Notes under the pieces: model-generated
Databases searched by the model: none
What the model saw: only the letters and a program-made list of their open reading frames with translations
What the model was told of the DNA's origin: nothing
Source: Candidatus Woesebacteria bacterium RIFCSPLOWO2_01_FULL_44_24b
GTDB taxonomy: Bacteria > Patescibacteriota > Microgenomatia > UBA8517
Direction: 5' to 3'
Assembly (NCBI GenBank): GCA_001793235.1
Contig: MGHM01000010.1
Coordinates: forward strand, 1 to 32,015
DNA length: 32,015 nucleotides
Shown here: one piece after another, positions 1-7,606 of the stretch
Layout of the letters: each line of letters begins with the position of its first letter
Numbering within the stretch: position 1 is the first letter of the stretch
Position numbers and translations under genes: made by a program

Positions 1-81
1 ATATTGGTTGTAATTCCCGTGTAATAGGAGTTGTCTCTACAAAGAAGAATATATAAAAACCACATGTTGAGAGTCGAATGT

Positions 82-142
82 CCCTCGACTGCGCTCGGGA
101 CTAAGAAAGCCTACTCCTTGCCCCTCGACTGCGCTCGGGACT
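82..142. repeat. Two exact direct copies of a REP-like GC-rich element
   Basis: The same 21 bp, with core CTCGACTGCGCTCGGG, occurs exactly at 82-102 and 122-142 with a 40 bp period. Each copy can form a small hairpin in plus-strand RNA (CTCGA/TCGGG with one G-U pair and a six-base loop). A diverged inverted relative lies at about 256-271, beyond the tRNA-Gln gene. No coding function is evident. The element resembles dispersed intergenic palindromes seen in many bacteria, but a genome-wide count is not possible here. Confidence 0.7.
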
Positions 143-144
143 GC

Positions 145-159
145 GGAAGCTTCGCTTCC
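145..159. other. Perfect 6-bp hairpin just downstream of tRNA-Gln
   Basis: GGAAGC (145-150) and GCTTCC (154-159) are separated by three bases. The hairpin lies 3 bp past the 3' end of the minus-strand tRNA-Gln. There is no T-run, so it may be a processing or pause structure rather than a standard terminator. Confidence 0.4.
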
Positions 160-162
160 TTG

Positions 163-233
163 CTGCGGAACTTGGATTTGAACCAAGATACCATCCTCCA
201 GAGGGATGTGTCCTACCATTAGACGATTCCGCA
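163..233 (-). tRNA. tRNA-Gln (anticodon CTG)
   Basis: The minus strand folds as a full cloverleaf. The acceptor is TGCGGAA/TTCCGCA, with T8 and a D-loop containing GG. The anticodon stem is CATCC/GGATG around loop CTCTGGA, giving anticodon CTG. The T-arm is CTTGG-TTCAAAT-CCAAG. The T1 and G73 identity bases suit tRNA-Gln. The genomic bases after G73 are CAA, so the 3' CCA is not encoded and must be added, consistent with the cca gene at 11394. Bases 1-162 otherwise hold only the repeats and hairpin; no gene is supported there. Confidence 0.95.
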
Positions 234-242
234 ATACCCTAT

Positions 243-248
243 ATTTTA
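243..248 (-). promoter_or_regulatory. -10 box of tRNA-Gln
   Basis: The minus strand reads TAAAAT nine bases before the tRNA 5' end. A TCGACT about 17 bp further upstream is a 4/6 match to the -35 consensus and falls in the degenerate inverted repeat copy. Confidence 0.55.
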
Positions 249-255
249 CCTCAAA

Positions 256-271
256 GTCCGCTCGCAGTCGA
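256..271 (-). repeat. Diverged inverted copy of the 82-142 repeat
   Basis: On the plus strand AGTCC and CGCAGTCGA match the two ends of the reverse complement of the 21-bp repeat, with a 3-base altered centre. With the copy at 122-142 it brackets tRNA-Gln in inverted orientation. Confidence 0.35.
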
Positions 272-282
272 ATGCACGAGTT

Positions 283-291
283 TGGTACAAT
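283..291 (+). promoter_or_regulatory. Extended -10 promoter of the DinB-like gene
   Basis: TGG-TACAAT ends six bases before the GTG start at 298, so transcription should begin at or next to the start codon (leaderless mRNA). It also supports the GTG start. Confidence 0.65.
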
Positions 292-297
292 ATCTCC

Positions 298-789
298 GTG
301 GGTCAAAAGGACGCAAAACTACGAAAAGAAATTGTTCGGATTTTAAAGGGAAATGTTGCCTATATGTCATTCGACGAAGCAGTTGCTGACTTTCCATCTA
401 AACACATGAACACTAAGGCTCCAAATGTTAACTATACTTTCTGGCATATTTTAGAGCACATCAGAATTACACAATGGGATATCCTGAACTTTAGCCGCAA
501 CCCAAAATACGAATACATAAAGTGGCCCGATGATTATTGGCCCGCCAAAAATGCTAAAGCTTCAAAAAGCGATTGGCAAAGAACAATAAAAAGAATAAAG
601 GCGGATCTGGCCGAAATGATTCGATTAGTGAAAGACCCGAAAAATGATTTATACAAGCCTTTTGCCTGGGGCGAGGGGCAAAACTTGCTGCGCGAAGCAA
701 TTCTTATTGCAGAGCACAATGCATATCACATTGGGGAGTTTGCCATTTTGCGGCAAGTTGTCGACACTTGGCCAAAATCTCACAAATGA
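298..789 (+). CDS. DinB/YfiT-like putative metal-binding protein
   Basis: A 163-residue protein with the four-helix layout of the DinB superfamily. Candidate metal ligands are His50 and His54 in the segment YTFWHILEH, and His140 and His144 in AEHNAYHIGEF, near the end as in the family. DinB-fold proteins bind a divalent metal and some act as thiol-dependent transferases; the substrate cannot be inferred here. The start is GTG at 298 with no Shine-Dalgarno, but an extended -10 lies six bases upstream, so it is probably leaderless. A downstream unknown gene follows after 32 bp in the same direction. Confidence 0.75.
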   Translation: MGQKDAKLRKEIVRILKGNVAYMSFDEAVADFPSKHMNTKAPNVNYTFWHILEHIRITQWDILNFSRNPKYEYIKWPDDYWPAKNAKASKSDWQRTIKRIKADLAEMIRLVKDPKNDLYKPFAWGEGQNLLREAILIAEHNAYHIGEFAILRQVVDTWPKSHK

Positions 790-821
790 AATCCACCAAA
801 TAATTAAAAAATCTTCGCATT

Positions 822-1298
822 ATGATACAAGAAGCTGAATCTCTCTTTTGGAAAAAGATCGCCCCGGGATTTCCTGATGAGCTTGAACCTTTAGAATTAA
901 ACGCATTTGAAAAAATACTTCAAGAAGATGCATTAACACTTGAAGAGTTCAAAGAATACAATAGGGCCAATGACGGAGTTAAATTTCTACTCCTCGGTAT
1001 GAGAGGCCCCGAGTTGACCAAAATAGTGCAAGAATTGGGTGTCGGGGACTTTAATGCCCTTATCGAAAGTTATACATATAAATGCCCAACCTATGATGAC
1101 ACTTTCAGGGTAATGTCAACACACTATCTCGAGGAAGGATTTCACCTCGTCATTATGTTGCCGGCAAATCAGCTATTTACCCATGAACAAGCTAAAAATA
1201 CCAGAACAGAGGCAAAAATTCTCTTAGGAGAACGGTTCTCGGGATATTACAACCAAATCACTTTTGTGACCGGGCTATACGGGCCTACTCCAGACTGA
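822..1298 (+). CDS. Hypothetical protein, 158 aa
   Basis: Family not recognised. The protein is acidic and soluble-looking, with no signal peptide or membrane segment, and is rich in Glu, Leu and Phe. It follows the DinB-like gene by 32 bp on the same strand, so the two may be co-transcribed; neither a Shine-Dalgarno nor a good -10 precedes its ATG. Its last 24 bases overlap the end of the convergent DUF4258 gene. Coding status rests on length and on close fit with its neighbours. Confidence 0.65.
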   Translation: MIQEAESLFWKKIAPGFPDELEPLELNAFEKILQEDALTLEEFKEYNRANDGVKFLLLGMRGPELTKIVQELGVGDFNALIESYTYKCPTYDDTFRVMSTHYLEEGFHLVIMLPANQLFTHEQAKNTRTEAKILLGERFSGYYNQITFVTGLYGPTPD

Positions 1299-1514
1299 TA
1301 AAACAATCCACTCTTTCTTGTCGTTTTGCTTTGCCACTACTTCAATTTTAGTGTTTCCGTAAATCTTGTAATAAATCCAGGCCCCCTTGGCTTTTGCATA
1401 CTCAGACTGGTCGGGGTTTTTCCAGGTTGCCCAAGCATCACCTTCGGAAAGTCCTCGCTCTTTTAAGCGCGCCAGCGCGTGATTAGTGAAGATCAGGTCT
1501 TTGTAGTTCCTCAT
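1275..1514 (-). CDS. DUF4258 domain protein, 79 aa
   Basis: The small protein has the DUF4258 signature: an N-terminal FTNHALARLKERGLSE helix, then a Trp/Tyr-rich strand region and a C-terminal VVAKQNDKKEWIVLSVW strand pair. The family is uncharacterised, and its compact fold has been compared with small toxins of the RelE/BrnT type; that link is inference. ATG 1514 is preferred because the family motif begins directly after it, although seven more codons are open upstream. It overlaps the end of the preceding minus-strand gene by 32 bp, suggesting translational coupling. It also overlaps the convergent gene at 822-1298. Confidence 0.8.
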   Translation of the reverse strand: MRNYKDLIFTNHALARLKERGLSEGDAWATWKNPDQSEYAKAKGAWIYYKIYGNTKIEVVAKQNDKKEWIVLSVWSRPV

Positions 1515-1836
1515 TTTTTGGAGCAAACATGGCAAGAAGCTCTGTCCCCACTAAATACACCTCACGCTTTATAAACTCCTCCACATCCTCAACCACCCGC
1601 TCGCGGACATAGTCCAAAATGCCTTCATCATGGGCACGAGAATGAACATGGTCTAAAAATTCTTTGTGATGGTGCTCGGGAAGGCGCTCCAGAATGCAGC
1701 CAACTACCCGGTGGTGAACAATCTCGTCTATAAGTCCGTAAATTTCGTTCCTTGCTTCAGCGTCTTTGACATTTTTCTTGACAAGCTTTTCAAGCTCGGC
1801 CATATCAACTAAGTGGTCGTAAAATAACTTGCTCAT
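1483..1836 (-). CDS. Hypothetical acidic helical protein, 117 aa
   Basis: Family not recognised. The protein is predicted helical and charged, with a His-rich patch (RLPEHHHKEFLDHVHSRAHDE) in the middle and no membrane segment. Its 3' end overlaps the DUF4258 gene by 32 bp, so the two are probably translated together, and a partner or antidote role is possible but unproven. An extended -10 (TGA-TATAGT) lies 9 bp before its ATG, at the stop codon of the upstream gene. Confidence 0.7.
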   Translation of the reverse strand: MSKLFYDHLVDMAELEKLVKKNVKDAEARNEIYGLIDEIVHHRVVGCILERLPEHHHKEFLDHVHSRAHDEGILDYVRERVVEDVEEFIKREVYLVGTELLAMFAPKNEELQRPDLH

Positions 1837-1845
1837 TATTAGATT

Positions 1846-1854
1846 ACTATATCA
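1846..1854 (-). promoter_or_regulatory. Extended -10 before the 117-aa gene
   Basis: The minus strand reads TGA-TATAGT, ending 9 bp before ATG 1836. It overlaps the stop codon of the upstream gene, so the 117-aa/DUF4258 pair can be transcribed independently. Confidence 0.5.
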
Positions 1855-2805
1855 CACCTCATTGTACTCCACGGGCCCCAAAGGGATTTTATTTTCCGGG
1901 TCGTCGACAAAAAACAAAACCACTGGGCCTTTTTTATATCTTGGTCCTCCCAGATAATCCATCACCTCGGGGGACCCCCCAAAATGCTTCCCAGTCCAGG
2001 CGGCTGGGCCCGAGTCCGCAATTGCGGCCACCACTGCGCGCCCGTTTTCGGTGTTGACTATAAATACCTTTCTGTATTTATACCAATCACGCAGATACTT
2101 AACGCGTGTGTTCCAGTCCGGCAGATACAAAGTCTGGACCACCGCATACCATTTTTCCGTTTCAACCAAGTGAGGTGTTAACTTTTCTTTCGAGGGCGCG
2201 AAATAACCCCAAGCTCCCAGGCCCGGCGCCATGCCTTCTTTGAGAATTTCATCCGGATCATCGCCACCATACTCATCAGACTCGGGTGCATGATTAGGGT
2301 TTATATCCCCGGGGTAGCGCCTGAGGTGCTGCTCAGCACCAATCCTCCCATAAGTAGTATTTAAGTGCTCTCCTTCAAGAGTTGCCCGGGCTGGAATACC
2401 TGTGAGTTCAATAAATATCTGCTCCAGGTATTTTTCCTCCTCGCGGGTTAGCGGACGAACTTTCTCGGGCAAAATTTCCTTCAAAGCCTCACGGAGCCTG
2501 GTAGCGCGGCTCACGGCCGGGAGCGAAGTACTTCTTGATTTCTCGAGAATCTCGTGAGGTGGTGGCAGGAGCGCAAGGCTGCCGGTTGGGGAGCTCAAGA
2601 CCATAGTTCCGGCCAAAGCACCTGCCGTGAGTAACTTTGCCGAGTGCTCACGAATAGTCCCCAAGTCAAGCCCTTTTTCTTTTAGGTACTTACTGGCCTC
2701 CTTGTGCCTCTCATGAAATTCAGTTTTAACCTGAAGATGCTTGAGCTTGAGCTTTTGCCGGATCTCCTCCGGGTCTAACGAAGCTTTTATTTGGGCAGGG
2801 TCCAT
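1852..2805 (-). CDS. Uncharacterised anchored protein, possibly with a C-terminal beta-barrel domain
   Basis: A 317-residue protein. Residues 1-50 are charged and helical. A hydrophobic segment at about 58-80 (LLTAGALAGTMVLSS) may be an internal membrane anchor. The C-terminal third contains NGRAVVAAIADSGPAAWTG, which resembles the core of RlpA-like double-psi beta-barrel domains, suggesting an extracytoplasmic, wall-related role; this is inference from one motif. It starts 3 bp after the gltX stop codon and has no Shine-Dalgarno, so it is probably expressed by coupling with gltX. No exact family name can be given. Confidence 0.7.
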   Translation of the reverse strand: MDPAQIKASLDPEEIRQKLKLKHLQVKTEFHERHKEASKYLKEKGLDLGTIREHSAKLLTAGALAGTMVLSSPTGSLALLPPPHEILEKSRSTSLPAVSRATRLREALKEILPEKVRPLTREEEKYLEQIFIELTGIPARATLEGEHLNTTYGRIGAEQHLRRYPGDINPNHAPESDEYGGDDPDEILKEGMAPGLGAWGYFAPSKEKLTPHLVETEKWYAVVQTLYLPDWNTRVKYLRDWYKYRKVFIVNTENGRAVVAAIADSGPAAWTGKHFGGSPEVMDYLGGPRYKKGPVVLFFVDDPENKIPLGPVEYNEV

Positions 2806-2808
2806 AAT

Positions 2809-4158
2809 TTATTTAGAATGTTTTTCTTGGCCTTTTCTCAATTGTACTATGGTCCAATCCTTGCCTAATTCATAAATCGAGTCGTTAACAGGGGGAGTCC
2901 CAGTATTCCCAAATATTGTCCCTCTCATATCCATATAAAAATCTCCCACCGCCGACCCACTTTGCAATTGAGCAGTACCCAAAGCCTGGTTTACGTTGCC
3001 TTGGGTCCAATCTTTAATATTCTCTACCTGAGAAATTGTAGCATTAGAAATATTATTTAGATAATTTGTTGTTACTTTTAAGGGTTCAGGGTGGACCGAA
3101 GGGTTTACAAGAGGACCCGCAAACGATTCTATTTCGGAAAATTTCTTTATACGGTCTCTAAATAATGGTAGTTTGCTCCTCAGTAAATCCTTATCGTATT
3201 TCCCTTTATAGAAATCGTAAATCATGCTAACAAGATCGGACTCGCTCTTATTGCGAATATAATGTCCATTAAACCAATCAAGTTTTTCTTGATTAAATAT
3301 CGGGTTGGATTTTTGAAAACCCTTTATATCAAACTTCTCAACAAAAGATTTTACGTCAAAAAATTCTTGATTATCTTTAGGGGCCCAACCTGCCAAAATA
3401 ACAAAGTTAAATATCGCTTCGGGCAAATACCCCTCTGACAATAACTTTTTAACTGAAGAACTGCCTTTTCTTTTTGAAAGTTTACCGCCTTCGGGGTCAA
3501 GAATATCTGTCAGATGCCCGATTTCGGGAACTTTAAACCCTAAAAATCTATAAACCAGCAAATGGATGGGTGTGGAAGGCAGCCAATCGTGGCCTCTCAG
3601 CACGTGGCTAATTTTCATATCATTGTCGTCCACAACGACTGCCAAATGATAAGTAGGATAGCCATCAGATTTTAGCAAGGTGGCATCAAAAACCACCGGA
3701 GTGTGCCAAGTCACATCTTCCTTTAGTACAAAATCATGAAATGAAACTACTTCATTATCAGGGACTTTTAACTTAATGGCACCACTTGTTAGCCCCTTGT
3801 CACGGCATTCATCTCGAAGGTTCGTTGAAAACCCTTCCTTTTTGGCGTTTTTCCCCTCGCATTGGCAATAAAATGCATGCCCCTCACTCACAAGCTTTTC
3901 TGCGGCTTTTTTATAAATTCCAAGCCGCTCCGACTGAATATAGAATTCATCCCAGCTAAGGGCAAAGATATTAAGTAGTGACTTAATCTCCTCAACGCCG
4001 CCTTCGGCTTCTCTTTTTTTGTCGGTATCTTCAATCCTTAAAATAAATTTGCCGTTGTTATGCTTTGCCAGCGCGTATGCATAAAAAGCCGTCCTTAAGT
4101 TGCCAATATGCATTGAGCCAGTAGGAGAGGGAGCAAAACGAGTCCTTACGTCTGCCAT
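2809..4158 (-). CDS. gltX: Glutamate--tRNA ligase
   Basis: Class I aminoacyl-tRNA synthetase that charges tRNA-Glu with glutamate (and possibly tRNA-Gln, if non-discriminating). From ATG 4158 the protein is 449 aa and begins MADVRTRFAPSPTGSMHIGN, which carries the HIGH-type signature. The KMSKS loop is KLSKRKG. A CQC segment lies in the expected zinc-insert position. The C-terminal anticodon-binding part ends with VGDFYMDMRGT. ATG 4158 is chosen over an open upstream extension because TGC-TAAAAT lies 8 bp before it, inside that extension. A divergent promoter for the 4194 gene starts only 10 bp away. Confidence 0.95.
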   Translation of the reverse strand: MADVRTRFAPSPTGSMHIGNLRTAFYAYALAKHNNGKFILRIEDTDKKREAEGGVEEIKSLLNIFALSWDEFYIQSERLGIYKKAAEKLVSEGHAFYCQCEGKNAKKEGFSTNLRDECRDKGLTSGAIKLKVPDNEVVSFHDFVLKEDVTWHTPVVFDATLLKSDGYPTYHLAVVVDDNDMKISHVLRGHDWLPSTPIHLLVYRFLGFKVPEIGHLTDILDPEGGKLSKRKGSSSVKKLLSEGYLPEAIFNFVILAGWAPKDNQEFFDVKSFVEKFDIKGFQKSNPIFNQEKLDWFNGHYIRNKSESDLVSMIYDFYKGKYDKDLLRSKLPLFRDRIKKFSEIESFAGPLVNPSVHPEPLKVTTNYLNNISNATISQVENIKDWTQGNVNQALGTAQLQSGSAVGDFYMDMRGTIFGNTGTPPVNDSIYELGKDWTIVQLRKGQEKHSK

Positions 4159-4166
4159 TTGCTTGA

Positions 4167-4175
4167 ATTTTAGCA
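4167..4175 (-). promoter_or_regulatory. Extended -10 promoter of gltX
   Basis: The minus strand reads TGC-TAAAAT, ending 8 bp before ATG 4158; it predicts a (nearly) leaderless transcript and fixes the start. Confidence 0.65.
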
Positions 4176-4181
4176 TACTAT

Positions 4182-4187
4182 TATACT
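4182..4187 (+). promoter_or_regulatory. -10 box of the 4194 gene
   Basis: TATACT ends 6 bp before ATG 4194. It lies 9 bp from the oppositely oriented gltX -10, forming a compact divergent promoter pair. Confidence 0.6.
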
Positions 4188-4193
4188 CAGAGT

Positions 4194-5264
4194 ATGGCTG
4201 CGACATTAACCCTTATTGCCATCAAGGCAAGAAAAGTAATCCGCTATGGAATTATTGCTTTTGTGGTAATTGTAATCGGAAGGATAGTCCTCATTTTTGC
4301 CATTGACGTTTATAAAAAGGTTGTCCCCCAGCCGCCACCCCCACCGACCGTTGGTTTTGGCCGGATGGCGGCGCTCCCGTTCCCGGACTTAAATATTGAG
4401 CTACCGGAGCTTGAATTTACCATTTCTACGCCCACTGGAGCGCTCCCCGCTTTCCCTCCCCAACTGCCGGTTTACTACATGCCCTTAAAGACGGCAACGC
4501 TTTTTTCCTTTGACAAAATGCGCAAAATAGCCGGAGCATTTGGCTTTACCCGTGAGCCAAGGCAGGAGACCGATACCCTTTATAACTTTACTCACCCAAC
4601 AATAGCGGCAACTTTTAAAGCAGATATCGTCTACGAGACATTTTCCCTGAGCTTCAATTTGGCTGCCGACAGCACACCCTTGGATACCCGAGCCCCGGAC
4701 GTTCAAACTGCCACGAGTGCGGTAACTCAGGCGCTCAGGAAAGCAGATGCCTTCCCCGAAGACCTGTCTGGTCCGGTAACTCATGAGTTTTTGAGAGTTG
4801 AGGGCCAAAATCTGGTCCGGGCGCTTGCCTTGTCGGACGCCCAGCTTACTCGCATTAACCTCTTCAGGAAACCTGTTGTCATCTCTGAGGAGATTAACTA
4901 CCCCACCGTTACGGCAAATCCAAAAGAGGGCAATATTTGGTTTATAGTAAGCGGAGCCCGAGATGCCGGTAAAACCCTAATAGCCGGCGAATACCGCTAT
5001 TTTGCAATGGACCCCACAAAAGTTGAGACTTATCCTGTAAAAACTGCCGATGTTGCACTTGAGGACCTCAAGACGGGCAGGGGGTATATTGCAAACTTGG
5101 GCTTAAATACGAGCGGCAAAGTAACCGTCAGGGAAATTTTTCTAGCCTATTATGACCCAAATGTACCATATTCTTTCTATCAACCGGTTGTGGTCTTTAA
5201 AGGCGACGGTGAATTTGTGGCTTATGTCCCCGCAGTCACTAACAAGTACTACGGAGCCGAATAA
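4194..5264 (+). CDS. Uncharacterised single-pass membrane protein, 356 aa
   Basis: Residues about 16-38 form one membrane span (YGIIAFVVIVIGRIVLIFAI), followed by a proline-rich linker (PQPPPPPTVG) and a long beta-rich domain of about 300 residues expected outside the membrane. The family is not recognised. The architecture suggests a surface or envelope protein of reduced bacteria. It is transcribed alone from a promoter divergent to gltX and is predicted to be leaderless. Its last 16 bp overlap the end of the convergent D,D-carboxypeptidase gene. Confidence 0.8.
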   Translation: MAATLTLIAIKARKVIRYGIIAFVVIVIGRIVLIFAIDVYKKVVPQPPPPPTVGFGRMAALPFPDLNIELPELEFTISTPTGALPAFPPQLPVYYMPLKTATLFSFDKMRKIAGAFGFTREPRQETDTLYNFTHPTIAATFKADIVYETFSLSFNLAADSTPLDTRAPDVQTATSAVTQALRKADAFPEDLSGPVTHEFLRVEGQNLVRALALSDAQLTRINLFRKPVVISEEINYPTVTANPKEGNIWFIVSGARDAGKTLIAGEYRYFAMDPTKVETYPVKTADVALEDLKTGRGYIANLGLNTSGKVTVREIFLAYYDPNVPYSFYQPVVVFKGDGEFVAYVPAVTNKYYGAE

Positions 5265-6160
5265 TATTCCGAAAATATCCACTCAATAAGCTCCTCGGTT
5301 TCGCCAAAACGGTCTTGGCTGCCCAACACCGCAGTTAATACTTTTTTCCCATCGCGCTCGACATAAGTAACCAGATTCTCACGCGCACTCTCGGTCCAGC
5401 CGGTTTTAACACCCAAAACGCCAGGCACTTTCCCCAACAATTCATTCTTGTTTTTCAAATAATGAACCGTTGTGCCGCTTGTATCGTGCGCGGTGTAGGA
5501 CTCGGTCGCAACAATCTCTGCAAACTCGGGCTTTCCCATAGCCTGAGCAGAAATTCGCGCCAAGTCTCTTGCGGTTGTGGCTTGCACTTCTTCATCTAAC
5601 CCCGAAGGGTTTGAAAAATGAGTATTAAAAGCTCCAAGCGCGTAAGCTTTTTCATTCATGGTCTCGATGAAACGGTCGCGACCACCGGGAAAATTAATGG
5701 CTAAAACTTCCGCGGCATCATTGGCAGAGTGAATCAAAAGGCCGTAAAGTAGATCCCGCGCCGTAATATTTTCACCCCAAGTTAAGCCCATTTTCGAGCC
5801 GGTGACGGAAAACTTGCCGGTGTTTAGAACCGCATCAAAATTATAAGAATCCAGTGCAACAAGCGCCGTCACAATTTTCGTAGTAGAAGCAGGAAAAAGC
5901 GGCACTTCCGAGTCCTTCTCATAAAGAACACGGCCAGATGAGAGCTCAAAAGCGTACACTCCTTGTGCAGAAATCACCGGAAAATAATCCGGGGCTTTGG
6001 GTGTTAGCGGAACTGTCGGAGTTAGGGTTACGTCAACGGCTTCAGCTGTCTTGGCTACATAGCTTGGGGCAACATTTTTATAAAACAAAAATGTAAATGC
6101 AAACACGAAAGCCGAGGCTCCAAAAAACACAAAATGTCTGGCAAGCTTCAAGAGTTTCAC
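5249..6160 (-). CDS. D-alanyl-D-alanine carboxypeptidase (peptidase S11 family)
   Basis: Penicillin-binding-protein-type serine peptidase that trims the terminal D-Ala of peptidoglycan stem peptides outside the membrane. All three active-site motifs are present: S92-T-T-K95 (ASTTKIV), S145-A-N147, and K252-T-G254 (GVKTGWTE). An N-terminal hydrophobic segment (about residues 8-27) acts as signal or anchor. At 303 aa the catalytic domain is complete, but there is little of the C-terminal beta domain found in DacA/DacC. The start is GTG at 6160 and overlaps the aspS stop (GTGA), so translation is coupled to aspS. Confidence 0.93.
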   Translation of the reverse strand: MKLLKLARHFVFFGASAFVFAFTFLFYKNVAPSYVAKTAEAVDVTLTPTVPLTPKAPDYFPVISAQGVYAFELSSGRVLYEKDSEVPLFPASTTKIVTALVALDSYNFDAVLNTGKFSVTGSKMGLTWGENITARDLLYGLLIHSANDAAEVLAINFPGGRDRFIETMNEKAYALGAFNTHFSNPSGLDEEVQATTARDLARISAQAMGKPEFAEIVATESYTAHDTSGTTVHYLKNKNELLGKVPGVLGVKTGWTESARENLVTYVERDGKKVLTAVLGSQDRFGETEELIEWIFSEYYSAP

Positions 6161-7554
6161 TTTTCTTTCTTCGTGATTTTTATTCCAAGCTCTTCGAGTT
6201 GCTCTTCTGTTGCTTCACTTGGCGCATTGACCACGGCCGTTGCCCCACCTGCAGTTGCAGGAAAAGCCATTGCCTCACGAACACTCGGCTCACCTAGTAC
6301 AGTCATTATAAATCTGTCGATTCCGGGTGCGATACCGCCATGCGGCGGGACACCGTACGTAAAGGCAGTAAGCATATGCTCAAACTGATGTTTTTGCTCC
6401 TCGCTAAAACCTATCAAATCAAAAACTTTTTGCTGAACGCCGGCATCATGAATCCTAATACTTCCCCCACCAACTTCAAATCCGTTTAAGACCATGTCGT
6501 GCTGAAGGCCGCGGACTTTTGTTGGGTCGGAATCAAGAAGAGAGACATCATCCGGATGGGGGGCTGTAAACATATGATGAGACGGGGCAAACTTCGCTTT
6601 TCCCGAGCCATAAAAGAAATCTTTGTCTGACTGCTCGGTAAAAAGAGGAAAATCCAAAGTCCAAGCAAAAGCTAACTCATTAGGATCGTTTTTGTCTTTC
6701 CTCAAATCCGGCTTATCCGTGCCATATTTCTCCACAACCTCTTTGTGAGAAAGCCTTGGCCACGGCTTTTGCGTGATGTGCTTGTCAGAGAAAATCTTTT
6801 CAACCAATTCTATAAACAGGCTTTCGGCAAGCTGAAGAATGTCCTCCTGTTCAACGAATGACATTTCCAAGTCAAGCTGGGTAAACTCACCGTAAGCTCG
6901 GTCGGCTCTGGGGTCTTCATCCCTGAAGCATCGTGCGATCTGAAAATAGCGCTCAAGCCCAGCAACCATTAAAAGTTGCTTATACTGCTGTGGACTCTGA
7001 GGCAGCGCATAAAATTTACCAAGCTGCAATCTAGACGGCACCAGAAAATCCCGCGCACCCTCAGGAGTAGTTTTGGTTAGTATTGGAGTCTCCACTTCTA
7101 CAAAGTCGCGCTCTATAAGCCAGTTACGGATAAACATTGCGGCTTTTGACCGAACTCTCAAATTTCTGGTCATCCTTGGCCTTCTTATGTCTAGATATCT
7201 ATATTTAAGTCTTGTCTCCTCGCCAATCTCATAGCCATCGGTGTCGATCGGCAAGGGAAGCTCTTTAGAAAGCGAGATAACTTTTAGCTCATTAATTTGT
7301 AATTCTATCTCGCCGGTTTCCAAATCTTTATTAACTAATTTTCCCGGCCGCTTGGCAACTTTACCCTTAATTTCTATCACACTTTCAGGAGTTACTTTTG
7401 GCAAGTTTTGCCCGACACATTGGACAATTCCGCTTCTGTCCCGAAGGTCAATGAAGGTAATTTTGCCATGGTCACGGATCGAGGCAACCCAGCCTTTCAG
7501 AAGAATTTCCTGATCAACCTTACTTACAGTATCCTTAACTAAAGTGCGCTCCAT
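6157..7554 (-). CDS. aspS: Aspartate--tRNA ligase lacking the GAD insertion
   Basis: Class II synthetase that activates Asp and charges tRNA-Asp (possibly also tRNA-Asn). An N-terminal OB-fold anticodon domain spans about residues 1-110. Motif 1/2 regions include ETPILTKTTPEGARDF and FRDEDPRADR. Motif 3 is near the end (PPHGGIAPGIDRFIM). It is 465 aa against about 590 in typical bacterial AspRS. The sequence passes from EVVEKYGTDKPDLR almost directly to FAWTLDFPLF, so the GAD domain normally lying between is missing. A -10 box TAAAAT lies 11 bp upstream of the ATG. Confidence 0.95.
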   Translation of the reverse strand: MERTLVKDTVSKVDQEILLKGWVASIRDHGKITFIDLRDRSGIVQCVGQNLPKVTPESVIEIKGKVAKRPGKLVNKDLETGEIELQINELKVISLSKELPLPIDTDGYEIGEETRLKYRYLDIRRPRMTRNLRVRSKAAMFIRNWLIERDFVEVETPILTKTTPEGARDFLVPSRLQLGKFYALPQSPQQYKQLLMVAGLERYFQIARCFRDEDPRADRAYGEFTQLDLEMSFVEQEDILQLAESLFIELVEKIFSDKHITQKPWPRLSHKEVVEKYGTDKPDLRKDKNDPNELAFAWTLDFPLFTEQSDKDFFYGSGKAKFAPSHHMFTAPHPDDVSLLDSDPTKVRGLQHDMVLNGFEVGGGSIRIHDAGVQQKVFDLIGFSEEQKHQFEHMLTAFTYGVPPHGGIAPGIDRFIMTVLGEPSVREAMAFPATAGGATAVVNAPSEATEEQLEELGIKITKKEK

Positions 7555-7565
7555 GACTGAGCTTG

Positions 7566-7571
7566 ATTTTA
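7566..7571 (-). promoter_or_regulatory. Candidate -10 box of aspS
   Basis: The minus strand reads TAAAAT 11 bp before ATG 7554, predicting a 5' leader of about 4 nt. It lies just downstream of the rel-tail copy, so aspS may have its own promoter. Confidence 0.5.
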
Positions 7572-7576
7572 CTCTG

Positions 7577-7606
7577 TTATCCTTCTTTCCTCAACTGCCT
7601 ACTTAT
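7577..7606 (-). pseudogene. Decayed second copy of the last ten codons of rel
   Basis: Read on the minus strand this 30-bp piece encodes ISRQLRKEG-stop, against INKQLRKGE-stop at the true end of rel (8255-8284). Identity is 23 of 30 bases, and all seven differences are A/G transitions; 14 bases (GCAGTTGAGGAAAG) are identical. It overlaps the last codons of the retropepsin gene in another frame. Its position, on the far side of the DUF5678-retropepsin pair, suggests a duplicated end left by insertion of that pair. Confidence 0.6.

Noticed and set aside
31..306. Open readings on both strands across tRNA-Gln and the repeats
   Set aside because: They run through a clear tRNA and repeated GC-rich elements and show no protein-like pattern.
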